Of a stretch of 63,416 nucleotides of DNA, positions 48,328 to 57,474 are shown in pieces. The position numbers and the translations under genes are program-made. Within the stretch, counting starts at the first letter, position 1. Every line of letters starts with the position of its first letter. The notes beneath the pieces were generated by a model that ran no database searches, was not told the DNA's origin, and saw only the letters and a list, made by a program, of their open reading frames with translations. This stretch comes from Candidatus Methylacidithermus pantelleriae. Lineage in GTDB: Bacteria > Verrucomicrobiota > Verrucomicrobiia > Methylacidiphilales > Methylacidiphilaceae. The stretch is from contig NZ_CAJNOB010000003.1 in NCBI RefSeq assembly GCF_905250085.1, forward strand, positions 1-63,416. Reading direction: 5' to 3'.

Positions 48328-49260
48328 CTATTCGAAGGAGTCTCCTAGCCCTTGCCTATGCCACCCATCTTCTTCCGACACAACTCGCCGCTGCCGGGTT
48401 AACCGGACCGCCAGGCGGATCGCTTCCACCATACTGGAAGCATCCGCTTTTCCTTTCCCTGCCAGCTCCACGGCCGTGCCATGATCCGGTGAGGTGCGCA
48501 CCAAGGGCAAGCCTAAGGTCACATTCACTCCCTTGCGAAACGCGACAAGCTTAAAGGGAATCAAACCCTGGTCATGATACGCGCAGAGGACACAGTCCCA
48601 TAGCCCTTGGTAGGCCTGACGAAACACGGCATCCGGAGAAATCGGGCAGGAAACCTCAATCCCCTTTTCCGCCAATACCTTTCGAGCCGGTTCCAGAATC
48701 TCCCTTTCCTCCTGTCCAAATAGGCCCTGTTCCCCCGCATGGGGATTGACCCCGGCTAGTGCGATCCGAGGCCTTGGTTTGCCTAAAAGGACCAAAAATC
48801 GATGTACCTCCCATCCCAAGCGAACGAACTTCTCTACCGAAAGTTTCTGCAGGGCCTCTTTCAAGCTACAATGAGTTGTTGCCAGTGCGACGGAAAGCTT
48901 TGGGTGGTACAGCAACATCAACCCGCGGTCGGGTTCAAACCCACACCGTACCGAAAGAAATTCCGTATGTCCGGGAAACGGGAAACCCACCCTTGCCATA
49001 TTCTCCTTGTGGATCGGTCCTGTCACCAATGCATCCAGTTCTCCTTTCCGCCACATCTGGAAGGCCTCCTCAAGAGCGTCCCACGCTGCTTGAGCCGACT
49101 CTTTGGAAAGACGGCCACATTCCATGCCATTCTGGCTTCCCAAAAGGATGTAATTGACCCCCCGCCGGGGGATCTTGCGACTCGCTAACGCCTTGAAGAC
49201 CACTTCCGGTCCAATGCCGGCAGGGTCTCCTAACGTGATACCGATTCGAACCGCGCGCAC
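48328..49260 (-). CDS. pdxA: 4-hydroxythreonine-4-phosphate dehydrogenase
   Basis: A 310-residue NAD-dependent enzyme of pyridoxal phosphate synthesis. The N-terminus reads RIGITLGDPAGIGPEVV. Other motifs are ALVTGPIHKENM, FPGHTEFL with metal His residues, LAGVNPHAGEQGLFG, VLCAYHDQGLIPFKLVAF and the C-terminal HGTAVELAGKGKA. GTG 49260 is chosen because AAGGAAGG precedes it at the right distance; the in-frame ATG at 49386 lies inside the next gene. No pdxJ neighbour is present. Confidence 0.9.
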   Translation of the reverse strand: MRAVRIGITLGDPAGIGPEVVFKALASRKIPRRGVNYILLGSQNGMECGRLSKESAQAAWDALEEAFQMWRKGELDALVTGPIHKENMARVGFPFPGHTEFLSVRCGFEPDRGLMLLYHPKLSVALATTHCSLKEALQKLSVEKFVRLGWEVHRFLVLLGKPRPRIALAGVNPHAGEQGLFGQEEREILEPARKVLAEKGIEVSCPISPDAVFRQAYQGLWDCVLCAYHDQGLIPFKLVAFRKGVNVTLGLPLVRTSPDHGTAVELAGKGKADASSMVEAIRLAVRLTRQRRVVSEEDGWHRQGLGDSFE

Positions 49261-49297
49261 GCTAACCTTCCTTTGCGGTAAAATAAGGCCCTCTTGC

Positions 49298-50533
49298 CTA
49301 TCTCTTGACCAAGCCCTCCCGCAACTGGCGAAGGGCGATCTCGATCTTGTCAAAAGCTTCTGCAATATCGAGATCCCTGTGCGCATACGACATAAACCAA
49401 TTATGATGCGGATGCAAAAATACTCCCTGCGCAGCTACTCGAGCACAAAACTCTTGCTGCAAAAAAAAGGAATCGTCTCCTGAAAAGGTGGCAAACGGCA
49501 TCGATGGTGGCCCTGAACACTGCAAGTCAAACCCGTAGCGCCACGCAAGTTCCCGCAATCCTTGACAAAAACGCCTACCCACCTCCTGAACATGTTCTAC
49601 AACCGGCTCCTGCTCCAAAATCTTTAACATTTCCAGCGCCGCAGCCATAGCCACCGCATTGTTCCAGTAGGTCCCCGTAAGAAACACACGGCTTGCCGCT
49701 ACGCGAAGCTCTTCGCGGCCAATCGCCACCGAGATGGGGTATCCGTTTCCCAGGGCCTTGCCCAGGCAAAGAATGTCTGGCTCGATACCCAACCACTGGT
49801 GAGATCCTCCCCGGTGAAGTCGAAAACCCGCTCGAATATCGTCCAAGACAAGAACAATCCCTTCTCGCCGGCAAATTTTCCGCACGGTAGGGAAAAAGCC
49901 AGGATCCGGGAGAATGCATCGCCCGTAGGAGGGATGATGAAACGGGCAAAGAACGACCGCGGCAACGTCCCCGTGGTACTCTTCCACGAGTTTTCGAAAG
50001 GAATCCAGATCGTTCCAGCGAAAATCATGAACGTGGGACCGTTCCTCCGGCAAAAATCCGTAGCCGGTGGGATTACACCAAGCGCCCACCCCGTGGTAAG
50101 CACCTGCTACTTTCAGAACCTTCCTCCGACCGGTCGTCAAACGCGCTACCGCAATCGCCCAAGTCGTTACATCCGACCCGTTCTTCGCAAAGACCACCCA
50201 GGAACCAAATCGAGTAACTTCCAGAAGTTTTTCCGCTAGCTCCACCATGATTGGGGCAGGATGGTTCATGCAATTGCCTTTCTCCCGCTGCCGAGCTGCC
50301 GCCTCTTCCACTTGGGGGTAGCCATATCCCAAAAGCACAGCACCGTAGCCGCAGAGAAAGTCTAGATACCAGTTTCCGTCCGGATCCTGGTATCGACAAC
50401 CCCGAGCCGCCACTGCATAGTAGGGGAAACGCCCAGGAACGGTGAAAACGGGGCTCGTGTGCCCATAGATGCCGCAAGGGATCACTCGAGCGGCTCGCTC
50501 AAAGAGCTTTCGGGAAATACAATATTGGTTCAT
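49298..50533 (-). CDS. Class-III aminotransferase (glutamate-1-semialdehyde aminotransferase-like)
   Basis: A 411-residue fold-type I, class-III PLP enzyme. Features are PDGNWYLDFLCGYGAVLLGYG, the Ser/Gly stretch FAKNGSDVTTWAIAVAR, AGAYHGVGAW, LDDIRAGFRLHRGGSHQW and the PLP lysine in CLGKALGNGYPIS. The DDIRAGFR form differs from the usual DEV-x-TGFR, and the GSA-aminotransferase N-terminal signature is absent, so HemL is not claimed. The substrate is unknown. ATG 50533 is preferred over a TTG at 50557. Confidence 0.82.
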   Translation of the reverse strand: MNQYCISRKLFERAARVIPCGIYGHTSPVFTVPGRFPYYAVAARGCRYQDPDGNWYLDFLCGYGAVLLGYGYPQVEEAAARQREKGNCMNHPAPIMVELAEKLLEVTRFGSWVVFAKNGSDVTTWAIAVARLTTGRRKVLKVAGAYHGVGAWCNPTGYGFLPEERSHVHDFRWNDLDSFRKLVEEYHGDVAAVVLCPFHHPSYGRCILPDPGFFPTVRKICRREGIVLVLDDIRAGFRLHRGGSHQWLGIEPDILCLGKALGNGYPISVAIGREELRVAASRVFLTGTYWNNAVAMAAALEMLKILEQEPVVEHVQEVGRRFCQGLRELAWRYGFDLQCSGPPSMPFATFSGDDSFFLQQEFCARVAAQGVFLHPHHNWFMSYAHRDLDIAEAFDKIEIALRQLREGLVKR

Positions 50534-50600
50534 TGTTGGCCAGATGCCCGTGGACAATAGCTTAGGAAAAAAGCCTGACGAGTCCCTCTTTCTGTCGTCC

Positions 50601-51170
50601 TTACGCTTTCTCTATCGCTTCCTCCTGAGAACCATCTTTCCCAGCCTCTGCGCGGAAGATACCGCGGCGCAAAAGTTCTAACGTTCCCTCCAATTTTTCC
50701 ACCAATGGTAAAAACCCGACAATTCGAATCTGTCCAAGACCAATGGCTGCCTGAGCGTCGCTTTTCTGGCGAAGGACCCCAAGCGCAACTCCCGCATCCC
50801 GAAACAGGATTTCGGCTCTCGCCGAACCTGGTTCGGGAGGAGTTCCCCCGTATGCCTTTCCCCCTTCTAGCGCGATCCAGAGAAACCATCGGCTAGGTTC
50901 CAACCCGATCCGAATGATCCCTTCTGGTCCCCGAGCCAAGTAGACCGCAATTTCGGGAAGATCTTTTTGGAAGATTTCTAAAATCTTACAAGTAGCGAAC
51001 ATCAATAGAAAAAGGATCGCCTCCTTGGGTCGCAGCTTTCCCGTTGCCCACTCCCTACAAGCGCTGGCAAAAGACGTAGCGAAAGCCCGTGCGCATACCA
51101 CACCAAGCCAAACAGTCCTCCGTAGGGCCAAGATACGGTTTCGTACCATAGCGCGCCTTATTCCCATCAC
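50601..51170 (-). CDS. Hypothetical protein with SCP2-like C-terminal region
   Basis: A 189-residue protein. The N-terminus is basic with a moderately hydrophobic stretch (VWLGVVCARAFATSFA). The C-terminal half resembles the SCP-2 lipid-binding fold, with ARAEILFRDAGVALGVLRQKSDAQAAIGLGQIRIVG, comparable to the bracketing Gly-rich turn before IKG in that family. This is a weak match by eye. It lies 67 bases from the aminotransferase gene on the same strand. Confidence 0.55.
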   Translation of the reverse strand: MMGIRRAMVRNRILALRRTVWLGVVCARAFATSFASACREWATGKLRPKEAILFLLMFATCKILEIFQKDLPEIAVYLARGPEGIIRIGLEPSRWFLWIALEGGKAYGGTPPEPGSARAEILFRDAGVALGVLRQKSDAQAAIGLGQIRIVGFLPLVEKLEGTLELLRRGIFRAEAGKDGSQEEAIEKA

Positions 51171-51355
51171 AGGAAACGATCCTCAACCACGAACCCAGGA
51201 CCGGCAGAGCCTCCGAGATGGGCAAAGAAAGGGGAGTTGACAGGCCCTCTTGCCCGGATGCTCCTCGGCTCACAACCCCAGTCCTTTTTGGGATCTCTGG
51301 TTTGCCGATAAGCTTGGTCCGGCTCCCTCCGTTTCGAACCGAAAAGAGCTTATGC

Positions 51356-52483
51356 CTATGGAAGAAGTAACTCCTGGATCCACGTCGGAGGACTCTCTCG
51401 AGGCCGCACCTGTTCCATACGCTGCCGTACGCTTCGCACCAGTTCCGGAGTCTCTATCCAGCGGATAACCCGTTCCACCAACTCCCTGGCCGAACCCACG
51501 GGTTCCCCAATTCCATGGTTTAAGCAGAATCGCACGTTCAAAAGTTCCTGCGGCATCCACCCTCCCCATCTTGCCAAAAGCAACGGCGTTCCACACTGGA
51601 TGGCCTCGCTACATGTCCCTGCCCCTGGACGGGTCAAAACCGCATCGGCAAGTTGCAAAAGCCAAGCCATCTCCCGGACGAACCCCAGCGGGACGACAGG
51701 AAGTTCTTCATGGGTTCGTGCCCACTGTTCGATTCTTCTTTTTAAAAGGACGTCTTTGCCACAAAGAACGATCGCCTGGATGGGCAAGCGGGCCCTAGCA
51801 AGCGCCTCTAAGAAAACCAGATGCCGCTGCGCTGCATTGAACCCCGTTGCCAGAAGGAGCGTAAACCGATCCTCTCCAAGCCCAAGCTTCAAGCGTCCCC
51901 GAGCTCGTTCCGACTCGGAAAGTTGAGGCAAGTAGAAAGAGGGACGCAAAAGAAACCCGACCTTCTTGACCTTTTTTTCTGGCATGCCCAGTTGGCGCGC
52001 CGCCTGCGCCGTTTCTTCTACCGGGCAAAGAAACCAATCATTGGCAGGGTTCACCCAATGCCGGCTAAACCCGTAGCCACCAGAGAGCTCCCCGCAGTAA
52101 GTCACGCAACGAACGCGCCTGTGTAAAACCTGGCGCGCCAAGTCCATAAACGCATGATTGGTCGAACCATGAACGCTCACAAGAACGTCAGGTTTTTCAG
52201 ACTCCAGTCGGGCAAAAAAGGTTTTTTTCCCACCGACTCGAGTTGCTGTCTTAAACAGGCCAGCGATTTCCAGGAAAAGGAAATATCCATGGTGCAGAAA
52301 CGGGGCTTGCCGCTGGATTCCATTGTACAAACGAACACCGAAGCGATACAACGGGTGGCTTTCTTCCAAAGGGAGCCACAGTGTGGCCTGACCGATATTG
52401 AGTGTATGGATCCACTCGATGAGCGCATGGGCACGTACATTGTGTCCCCCTCCGGTCGTTGCACTGAGAATCACAATTCTCAT
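51356..52483 (-). CDS. MGDG-synthase/MurG-like glycosyltransferase
   Basis: A 375-residue GT-B protein of the GT28 type. The N-terminus MRIVILSATTGGGHNVRAHALIEWI matches the MGDG-synthase glycine loop. The mid region has SVHGSTNHAFMDLARQ, and the C-terminal half has LLLATGFNAAQRH and the donor segment DAVLTRPGAGTCSEAIQCGTPLLL. It probably glycosylates a membrane lipid. ATG 52483 overlaps the upstream gene's TGA as ATGA; a longer frame to 52570 is rejected. Confidence 0.85.
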   Translation of the reverse strand: MRIVILSATTGGGHNVRAHALIEWIHTLNIGQATLWLPLEESHPLYRFGVRLYNGIQRQAPFLHHGYFLFLEIAGLFKTATRVGGKKTFFARLESEKPDVLVSVHGSTNHAFMDLARQVLHRRVRCVTYCGELSGGYGFSRHWVNPANDWFLCPVEETAQAARQLGMPEKKVKKVGFLLRPSFYLPQLSESERARGRLKLGLGEDRFTLLLATGFNAAQRHLVFLEALARARLPIQAIVLCGKDVLLKRRIEQWARTHEELPVVPLGFVREMAWLLQLADAVLTRPGAGTCSEAIQCGTPLLLARWGGWMPQELLNVRFCLNHGIGEPVGSARELVERVIRWIETPELVRSVRQRMEQVRPRESPPTWIQELLLP

Positions 52484-53487
52484 CGGGAGCGGACTCTGAC
52501 GGGGGCTTCTCTTCGTAATCCTTGCCAACTCCAAAGAAGATCCCCAACTACCGGGAGAAGCCTTTCCCACCTTTTAGGAAACACCCCGTCTTGCCCTTCT
52601 GGAAGATACAGCACGGAAAGTAGGAGAATCGCTTGGGCAAAGAAGATATCCATCGCAAAAAAGCTGGCGAGGTGAAAGAGAACGAGAAGCAAAGCCCAGA
52701 CAGCACGGAGTCGCGGCCGAAACGCCGCCCAAAACGAAAAGGCTTGAACGTAGACGACCCCCCAAAGGGCGGGCCAACCGACCCAAGGGTGAGCGATGAG
52801 CCAAGGACCCCAGGCACTGTTGACCCCGGTTTCGAGAAGCCGGGCTGCGATGTGTCGTGACAAAGCGTCAAAGGAAAACAAGCTGGGTTCTCCCCGAACG
52901 CATTGAAGCAGGGCTCCTCCGATTTTGGACCATCCTGCCATGGAATAGGTCAGGAGTACACTTGCCTGAGCGGTCCAAAAGATGTGAAGAAAAACCTGGC
53001 GGTTCTTGCGGGCTTCCGGCTCCCGGCTCCCATTAGTGCGCGCGGGAAGAAACATAAGAACAAACCCTGCCAGGATCCATCCATGCTCGCTATGGCCAAT
53101 CTTTCCAAAGGAATTGTTGAACGCGCCGTATTCCAGAAGGCCTAGAAAAGCCAAGGCTCGCGCCCAAAACTTTTGGGGAAAGCCCACCGCGCAAAGCGCG
53201 CCCACCAAGTGCAGGATGAGGATAGCTCCAATGCCGCAAGAATCCTTTACCCACCGTAGCCACAGGACCGGCCAGAGGGGGTCGGCCACGGCACGCGCGG
53301 TTTCCACGCTCCAATGGGCAATGCGACCTGCCGCCAGATAGAGGAGAGCACCATAAAAGAAACGCAGCTGGAGACAAGCTCGCTCCCAACATTGGCGCTG
53401 TCGCGCCAGCGCATCCTGACAAAAATTCCGATCGGGGCCTGCGAAAAAAATCCGAATTTTTCGGAACCAGGGATTAATCACTCCCAT
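52480..53487 (-). CDS. HTTM-domain-like integral membrane protein
   Basis: A 335-residue protein with about six to eight hydrophobic segments. The arrangement resembles HTTM/vitamin-K-carboxylase-like membrane domains: an N-terminal QLRFFYGALLYLAAGRIAHW, a middle FNNSFGKIGHSEHGWILAGFVLMFLP with His residues, LTYSMAGWSKIG, and LRAVWALLLVLFHLASFFAMDIFF. It overlaps the upstream gene by 14 bases and the downstream glycosyltransferase by ATGA, so the three form one unit. The activity is unknown. Confidence 0.6.
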   Translation of the reverse strand: MGVINPWFRKIRIFFAGPDRNFCQDALARQRQCWERACLQLRFFYGALLYLAAGRIAHWSVETARAVADPLWPVLWLRWVKDSCGIGAILILHLVGALCAVGFPQKFWARALAFLGLLEYGAFNNSFGKIGHSEHGWILAGFVLMFLPARTNGSREPEARKNRQVFLHIFWTAQASVLLTYSMAGWSKIGGALLQCVRGEPSLFSFDALSRHIAARLLETGVNSAWGPWLIAHPWVGWPALWGVVYVQAFSFWAAFRPRLRAVWALLLVLFHLASFFAMDIFFAQAILLLSVLYLPEGQDGVFPKRWERLLPVVGDLLWSWQGLRREAPVRVRSR

Positions 53488-53944
53488 AGGTAAAAGTCCC
53501 TACCAGTTCTGCAGGTTCGTGCTTGCCGGTCAACCACTGTTCCAAAGGATCGACACGAAACCGCACAAGGGCGTACCGGCTACCCGCCGGCAGGTAGCTC
53601 AATTCCAGAATGCGCCGGACCCTAGCCACTTCCGCGCGATCGTTTCGACTGCAGGCAGACCCTAACCGCTGCACCAGCTGGGCTGCTGCCACCGAATGGG
53701 GGCGCGGCACTTGCCCAATCGTAGCCTCTTCCAAGGCCAACGGTGCGGGAAGCTCTGCCCCCGGGCCCAGGGAAAGAAGCAAAAGTTCATACCGGATCAT
53801 AGGTCCGGGAACCCGGGCAAAGAGAAACCAGGAATAGAACGGAAATACTTCTTGTGTCCCTCCTAGTCCAAGGAAAACTCCGACAAGAATCATAAACGCA
53901 AGCACAATGGCGCTACAAGCTTGCCAGAACCGATAGCTTTTCAT
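53474..53944 (-). CDS. Hypothetical membrane protein paired with the HTTM-like gene
   Basis: A 156-residue protein with one N-terminal transmembrane helix (CSAIVLAFMILVGVFLGLGG), a short aromatic loop (FPFYSWFLFARVPGP) and a soluble domain predicted outside. The C-terminus GSRYALVRFRVDPLEQWLTG is protein-like. No family is recognised. It is first in a three-gene overlapping unit ending in a glycolipid-type glycosyltransferase. Confidence 0.65.
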   Translation of the reverse strand: MKSYRFWQACSAIVLAFMILVGVFLGLGGTQEVFPFYSWFLFARVPGPMIRYELLLLSLGPGAELPAPLALEEATIGQVPRPHSVAAAQLVQRLGSACSRNDRAEVARVRRILELSYLPAGSRYALVRFRVDPLEQWLTGKHEPAELVGTFTYGSD

Positions 53945-54023
53945 AGGGTTCAGGCCGAAAGTAGGGTCCCTTTACCCCATCACGGTTTGGGAACCGAAGG
54001 GCCCCAACACGCAGAGGGGAGAG

Positions 54024-55199
54024 ATGGCGCGAGTTCTCTACGGCCTCATGGGGAATACTAACGGGCATGTGATGCGAACTCTAGCGATCATTTCCCGTCT
54101 TCCGCAGCACGAATTTTTCCTGGTGGGAGGCGGGCGGGTTCCCCAACTTCTGGGAAACCAGTACCCTTGCCTTGAGGTTCCGGTTCTTCGAACGGTTCAC
54201 TGCAAACAACGAGTTTCTCTGCCGCGAACCGTAGCCCAGATTGTCCTGCGTCATGGCCAGTTACCTGGAATCGTGCGAAGGATTGTGCGACTGATCGAAC
54301 AGTGGCGACCCGATTGTGCTGTCTGCGACCGGGAATTCTTTCTACCATACGCGGCGCAAGTCGCAGGCCTTCCCTGCTTTTCGCTCGATCACTCGCACAT
54401 TCTCCATGCTTGCCAGTACCCAGTTCCTCCAAGCCAAAGGCTTTCCTGGTATTTAGCCATGCTCCATGACTGGCTTTCTTTCAATCAAACCCGTTTCCAT
54501 TTAGTCATCTCCTTTTTTCGCCCACCCCTACGGCCATCCACCCAACACTACTACGAGCTCCATGCTCCCGTCTTACGTCCAGAAGTTACGACAATGCATC
54601 CGGCGGAGGGAGAAAGCGTTCTTGTCTATCAGACAAGCCCTACGTTTCGCCGCCTTCTAGATGCCCTACAACAACTCAAGCGACCCGTCCTCGTCTACGG
54701 AATGCAGAACCAGGAAGAAAAAAGAGGAAACCTTTTCTTCCGGGCTTTCCACCCCACTCGCATTCTCGAGGATCTGGCCCAAAGCGCCTACGTCATTGCT
54801 AACGGGGGACACAATCTTCTCTGTGAGGCTTTTTATCTGGGCAAGCCCGTCTTTTGCTTCCCAGTGGCGTGCTTGTTTGAACAATTTTTAAATGCTTGGT
54901 ACGTAAAGGAGCTTGGTTATGGCGACTTTTCCACCTCCCTGCGACCTACGGGACAGCTTCTCCAACGTTTTGAAGCTAACCTGGAAATGTATTCCCGAAA
55001 CCTCCGTACTGGTTTTCGATATGGAACCGAGGAAGTCGTCCGGAGGGTAGACCAAATCGTTTCTTCTCCCAGTTTGATTCTCCGAAAGTGCGCTGAGAAA
55101 GAAGGAGCTTCAACCCATCCAGGGTCCTCGTACCCAAGCTCGGTCCCCCTGGTTCAAGCTCTTTCCAGAAAGGCCAAAACCCCCCTTCGAGACAACTGA
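54024..55199 (+). CDS. MJ1255-like glycosyltransferase
   Basis: A 391-residue GT-B glycosyltransferase. The N-terminus ARVLYGLMGNTNGHVMRTLAIISRL follows the pattern of MJ1255-type enzymes (ILYG...GNGHxxR). The C-terminal half has PVLVYGMQNQEEK and the donor-site-like YVIANGGHNLLCEAFYLGKPVFCFP. It is divergent from the MGDG-synthase-like unit and followed after 6 bases by a GT4 enzyme, so it is part of an envelope glycan cluster. The acceptor is unknown. Confidence 0.8.
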   Translation: MARVLYGLMGNTNGHVMRTLAIISRLPQHEFFLVGGGRVPQLLGNQYPCLEVPVLRTVHCKQRVSLPRTVAQIVLRHGQLPGIVRRIVRLIEQWRPDCAVCDREFFLPYAAQVAGLPCFSLDHSHILHACQYPVPPSQRLSWYLAMLHDWLSFNQTRFHLVISFFRPPLRPSTQHYYELHAPVLRPEVTTMHPAEGESVLVYQTSPTFRRLLDALQQLKRPVLVYGMQNQEEKRGNLFFRAFHPTRILEDLAQSAYVIANGGHNLLCEAFYLGKPVFCFPVACLFEQFLNAWYVKELGYGDFSTSLRPTGQLLQRFEANLEMYSRNLRTGFRYGTEEVVRRVDQIVSSPSLILRKCAEKEGASTHPGSSYPSSVPLVQALSRKAKTPLRDN

Positions 55200-55205
55200 A
55201 CCCTT

Positions 55206-56555
55206 GTGGACAAACGTCGGAAGCAAACCCATCACAATGAAACGGGGCCAAAGAGTCAAACTTCGCGACCAGGGCCCCTGGTAATCTATCTATTCATTCA
55301 ATTTCCCAAGCGGTCCCAAATGTTTCTTGTGCGCGAGCTTCAAGCCCTATCCACGCTCGGTGCCCAAGTCGAGGTGCATTCCCTCTGGGGAAAAAGTCCA
55401 GTCGATCCTGCAGAGTTTTCCTTGCCTCCGGGTATTACCGCGTACCCCGCACCAGGAAAGAAATACCTGGTGGCGCCGATTCGCTTGCTCTGGGAGGTGG
55501 TACGTGACCCCTCCCTGATTCGCTCCGCGTGGTACTGGCTAAGAAAAGGCAGATTCAACAAGTGGCAGGATATCGTCATGACACTATTGGGAACCTTCTT
55601 TGCTTGTGCCCGGGTCAAGGATTTTCGGACTCGTAATCCCGACCTTTTTCACGGCGCCTGGGCGACGGCTCCCGCCACTGCGGCTGCCGTTCTTGGCAGA
55701 CTCTGTAGAAAGCCCTTTAGCTTTGGAGCCCATGCCTATGACCTTTATCGGGGAGGGGGAGATGCGCTTCTTTTCCCTAAGTTAGAAAAAGCTTCTTTCG
55801 TTCATACAAGCACGCAGCTGGCCCAGCAAGAGTTAGTAAAACTTTGTCCGGGAGCCACAAGTAAGATTATTCTAGCGCGGAGAGGACTTTTTTATCTCCC
55901 GGACGTTACTCCCCGAGACTCTTTCGCCCCGGGGGGAGAGCTCCGGATCCTTTCCGTAGGAAGGCTCGTCCCGAAAAAGGGTTGGGAAATTCAGTGGCAG
56001 GCTGCCCGGCTTCTTCGACAAGAGGGGGTACGGTTCCACTGGGTGATCGTGGGAACGGGACCCCTAGAAAAAACTCTCCGAGCCCAAATCCGCGCCGCCC
56101 AATTAGATCATTGGGTAACCCTTGCCGGAGAATTGCCCTACTCGAATGTCGAAAAGGCCTATCGGAGGAGTCATCTCTTTTGGTTTACCGGAGTCACAGC
56201 CCCGGACGGAGATCGGGATGGCTTCCCCAACGTGATCGCAGAAGCCTGGGCATACGAACTTCCGGTGATTGCTACCCGCACGGGAGCCGTTACGGAAGCG
56301 TTGGTTCATGGCGTCAACGGCTGGCTTCTCAAGGAGCCCCATCCAAGGGAGTTAGCCGAAGTTACTATCCAGCTTTGGCAGGACCCGGCTCTGCGCACGC
56401 GTCTCGGCAAGGAGGGCCGGCGCTGGGTCCAAGAGCATTACCTTGTTACGAGAAACGTCCTGCCCCTGTGGAAAGCCATCCAAGAAGTGACAAGGTCTTA
56501 CTTTCGACCCGCCCAGGGCGAGGAACTTGGGACCCGCCAGCTCCTTCAGGGCTAA
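55206..56555 (+). CDS. GT4-family glycosyltransferase (WcaL-like)
   Basis: A 449-residue retaining glycosyltransferase. The N-terminal domain has FPKRSQMFLVRELQALSTLGAQVEVHSLW, a style seen in colanic-acid-type WcaL/AmsK enzymes. The C-terminal domain has ILSVGRLVPKKGWEIQWQAARLL, VTLAGELPYSNVEKAYRRS and GDRDGFPNVIAEAWAYELPVIAT. The start is GTG 55206, close behind the MJ1255-like gene. It probably builds an exopolysaccharide or LPS side chain. Confidence 0.85.
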   Translation: MDKRRKQTHHNETGPKSQTSRPGPLVIYLFIQFPKRSQMFLVRELQALSTLGAQVEVHSLWGKSPVDPAEFSLPPGITAYPAPGKKYLVAPIRLLWEVVRDPSLIRSAWYWLRKGRFNKWQDIVMTLLGTFFACARVKDFRTRNPDLFHGAWATAPATAAAVLGRLCRKPFSFGAHAYDLYRGGGDALLFPKLEKASFVHTSTQLAQQELVKLCPGATSKIILARRGLFYLPDVTPRDSFAPGGELRILSVGRLVPKKGWEIQWQAARLLRQEGVRFHWVIVGTGPLEKTLRAQIRAAQLDHWVTLAGELPYSNVEKAYRRSHLFWFTGVTAPDGDRDGFPNVIAEAWAYELPVIATRTGAVTEALVHGVNGWLLKEPHPRELAEVTIQLWQDPALRTRLGKEGRRWVQEHYLVTRNVLPLWKAIQEVTRSYFRPAQGEELGTRQLLQG

Positions 56556-56616
56556 GGACCTAACAGGAGTCAGGTAAATCTTTGTCTACGACTGCCTCTC
56601 TGACCTTTGTATCGGC

Positions 56617-57459
56617 CTAGCGAGACTGCTCAAAGATTCGGGAACCGACGGACGGTTCTTTTTGCAAGCTGGAACGCCGGGCTTGGTCCTTTCCCAATGC
56701 AGCCTCCACCGCTTTGCGCCAGCTCCCGAAAAACCTCGGTTTGCACGCAGCCGCAAATAGCGCTGGATATCGTTGGCGGATCTCCGTACTTGTCAGAGGC
56801 AAACCCTCCTTGTGAAAAGCCCGAATCTCTTCCAGGATCTGCTCGGGAGTCCAGCGACGCCGGCGGCGGATCTTTTCGTAATCCAACCCAGCTCTTCGGA
56901 TCGCCTCTGCCCAGCTCCCAAACCGACGCCGGGCCGTGGCAATAAGAGAGTTGCCCACTTCATCCATGTGCTTCGAAGAAAGGTCAGCGCCAATCTGGTG
57001 CAGCCGGCGGATCTCATGTAAAATTTGCTCTTCCGTCCAGGAGCGATACCGGTAAATCTCCCCAGGCTCAAGACCAGCAGCCGTGAGTGCATCTTTCCAG
57101 CTTCCGAAATACGCCGGCCGAATCGCGGCGTAGACCATGGGGGCGTAGGGACCTAGCATCATGGCTCGAAAAGAAAGATCGACCCCCTGTCGGTGAAGCC
57201 TCTGAATGGTCTCGACGATCTTGGCTTTAGACCACTTTTGATACCGGCGTACCTCTTCATAGGAAATACCCGCTTTTTCCACCGCTTGTTTCCAGCTTCC
57301 AAAATAGCGGATGCCGGCGGCCAGAAGCTCTTGAAAATGCTTCCGCATGTAATGGGAATACAGAGGCCGGCCGGCCTCCTTCCATGCTCGGATTTCCTCC
57401 AGAACAAGCTCAGGAGTCCAAACGCGGTTCCGATCCCGGTACGTGGCTGAAATGCTCAT
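56617..57459 (-). CDS. Four-repeat protein of the homing-endonuclease-associated repeat type
   Basis: A 280-residue protein made almost wholly of four tandem units of about 57-65 residues: 14-75, 76-140, 141-202 and 203-259. Each unit begins with Trp in a WTxEQILEEIRxxHxxGxxL helix pair and carries a (Y/F)FGSWxxAxxxAG core, followed by a Tyr/Arg-rich linker. This is the layout of HNH-endonuclease-associated repeats, which are thought to bind DNA, but no nuclease domain is present. The Arg/Lys-rich linkers fit nucleic-acid binding. It lies between glycosyltransferase genes; its partner or target is unknown. Confidence 0.78.
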   Translation of the reverse strand: MSISATYRDRNRVWTPELVLEEIRAWKEAGRPLYSHYMRKHFQELLAAGIRYFGSWKQAVEKAGISYEEVRRYQKWSKAKIVETIQRLHRQGVDLSFRAMMLGPYAPMVYAAIRPAYFGSWKDALTAAGLEPGEIYRYRSWTEEQILHEIRRLHQIGADLSSKHMDEVGNSLIATARRRFGSWAEAIRRAGLDYEKIRRRRRWTPEQILEEIRAFHKEGLPLTSTEIRQRYPALFAAACKPRFFGSWRKAVEAALGKDQARRSSLQKEPSVGSRIFEQSR

Positions 57460-57474
57460 AAGACTTGGTAAGGA

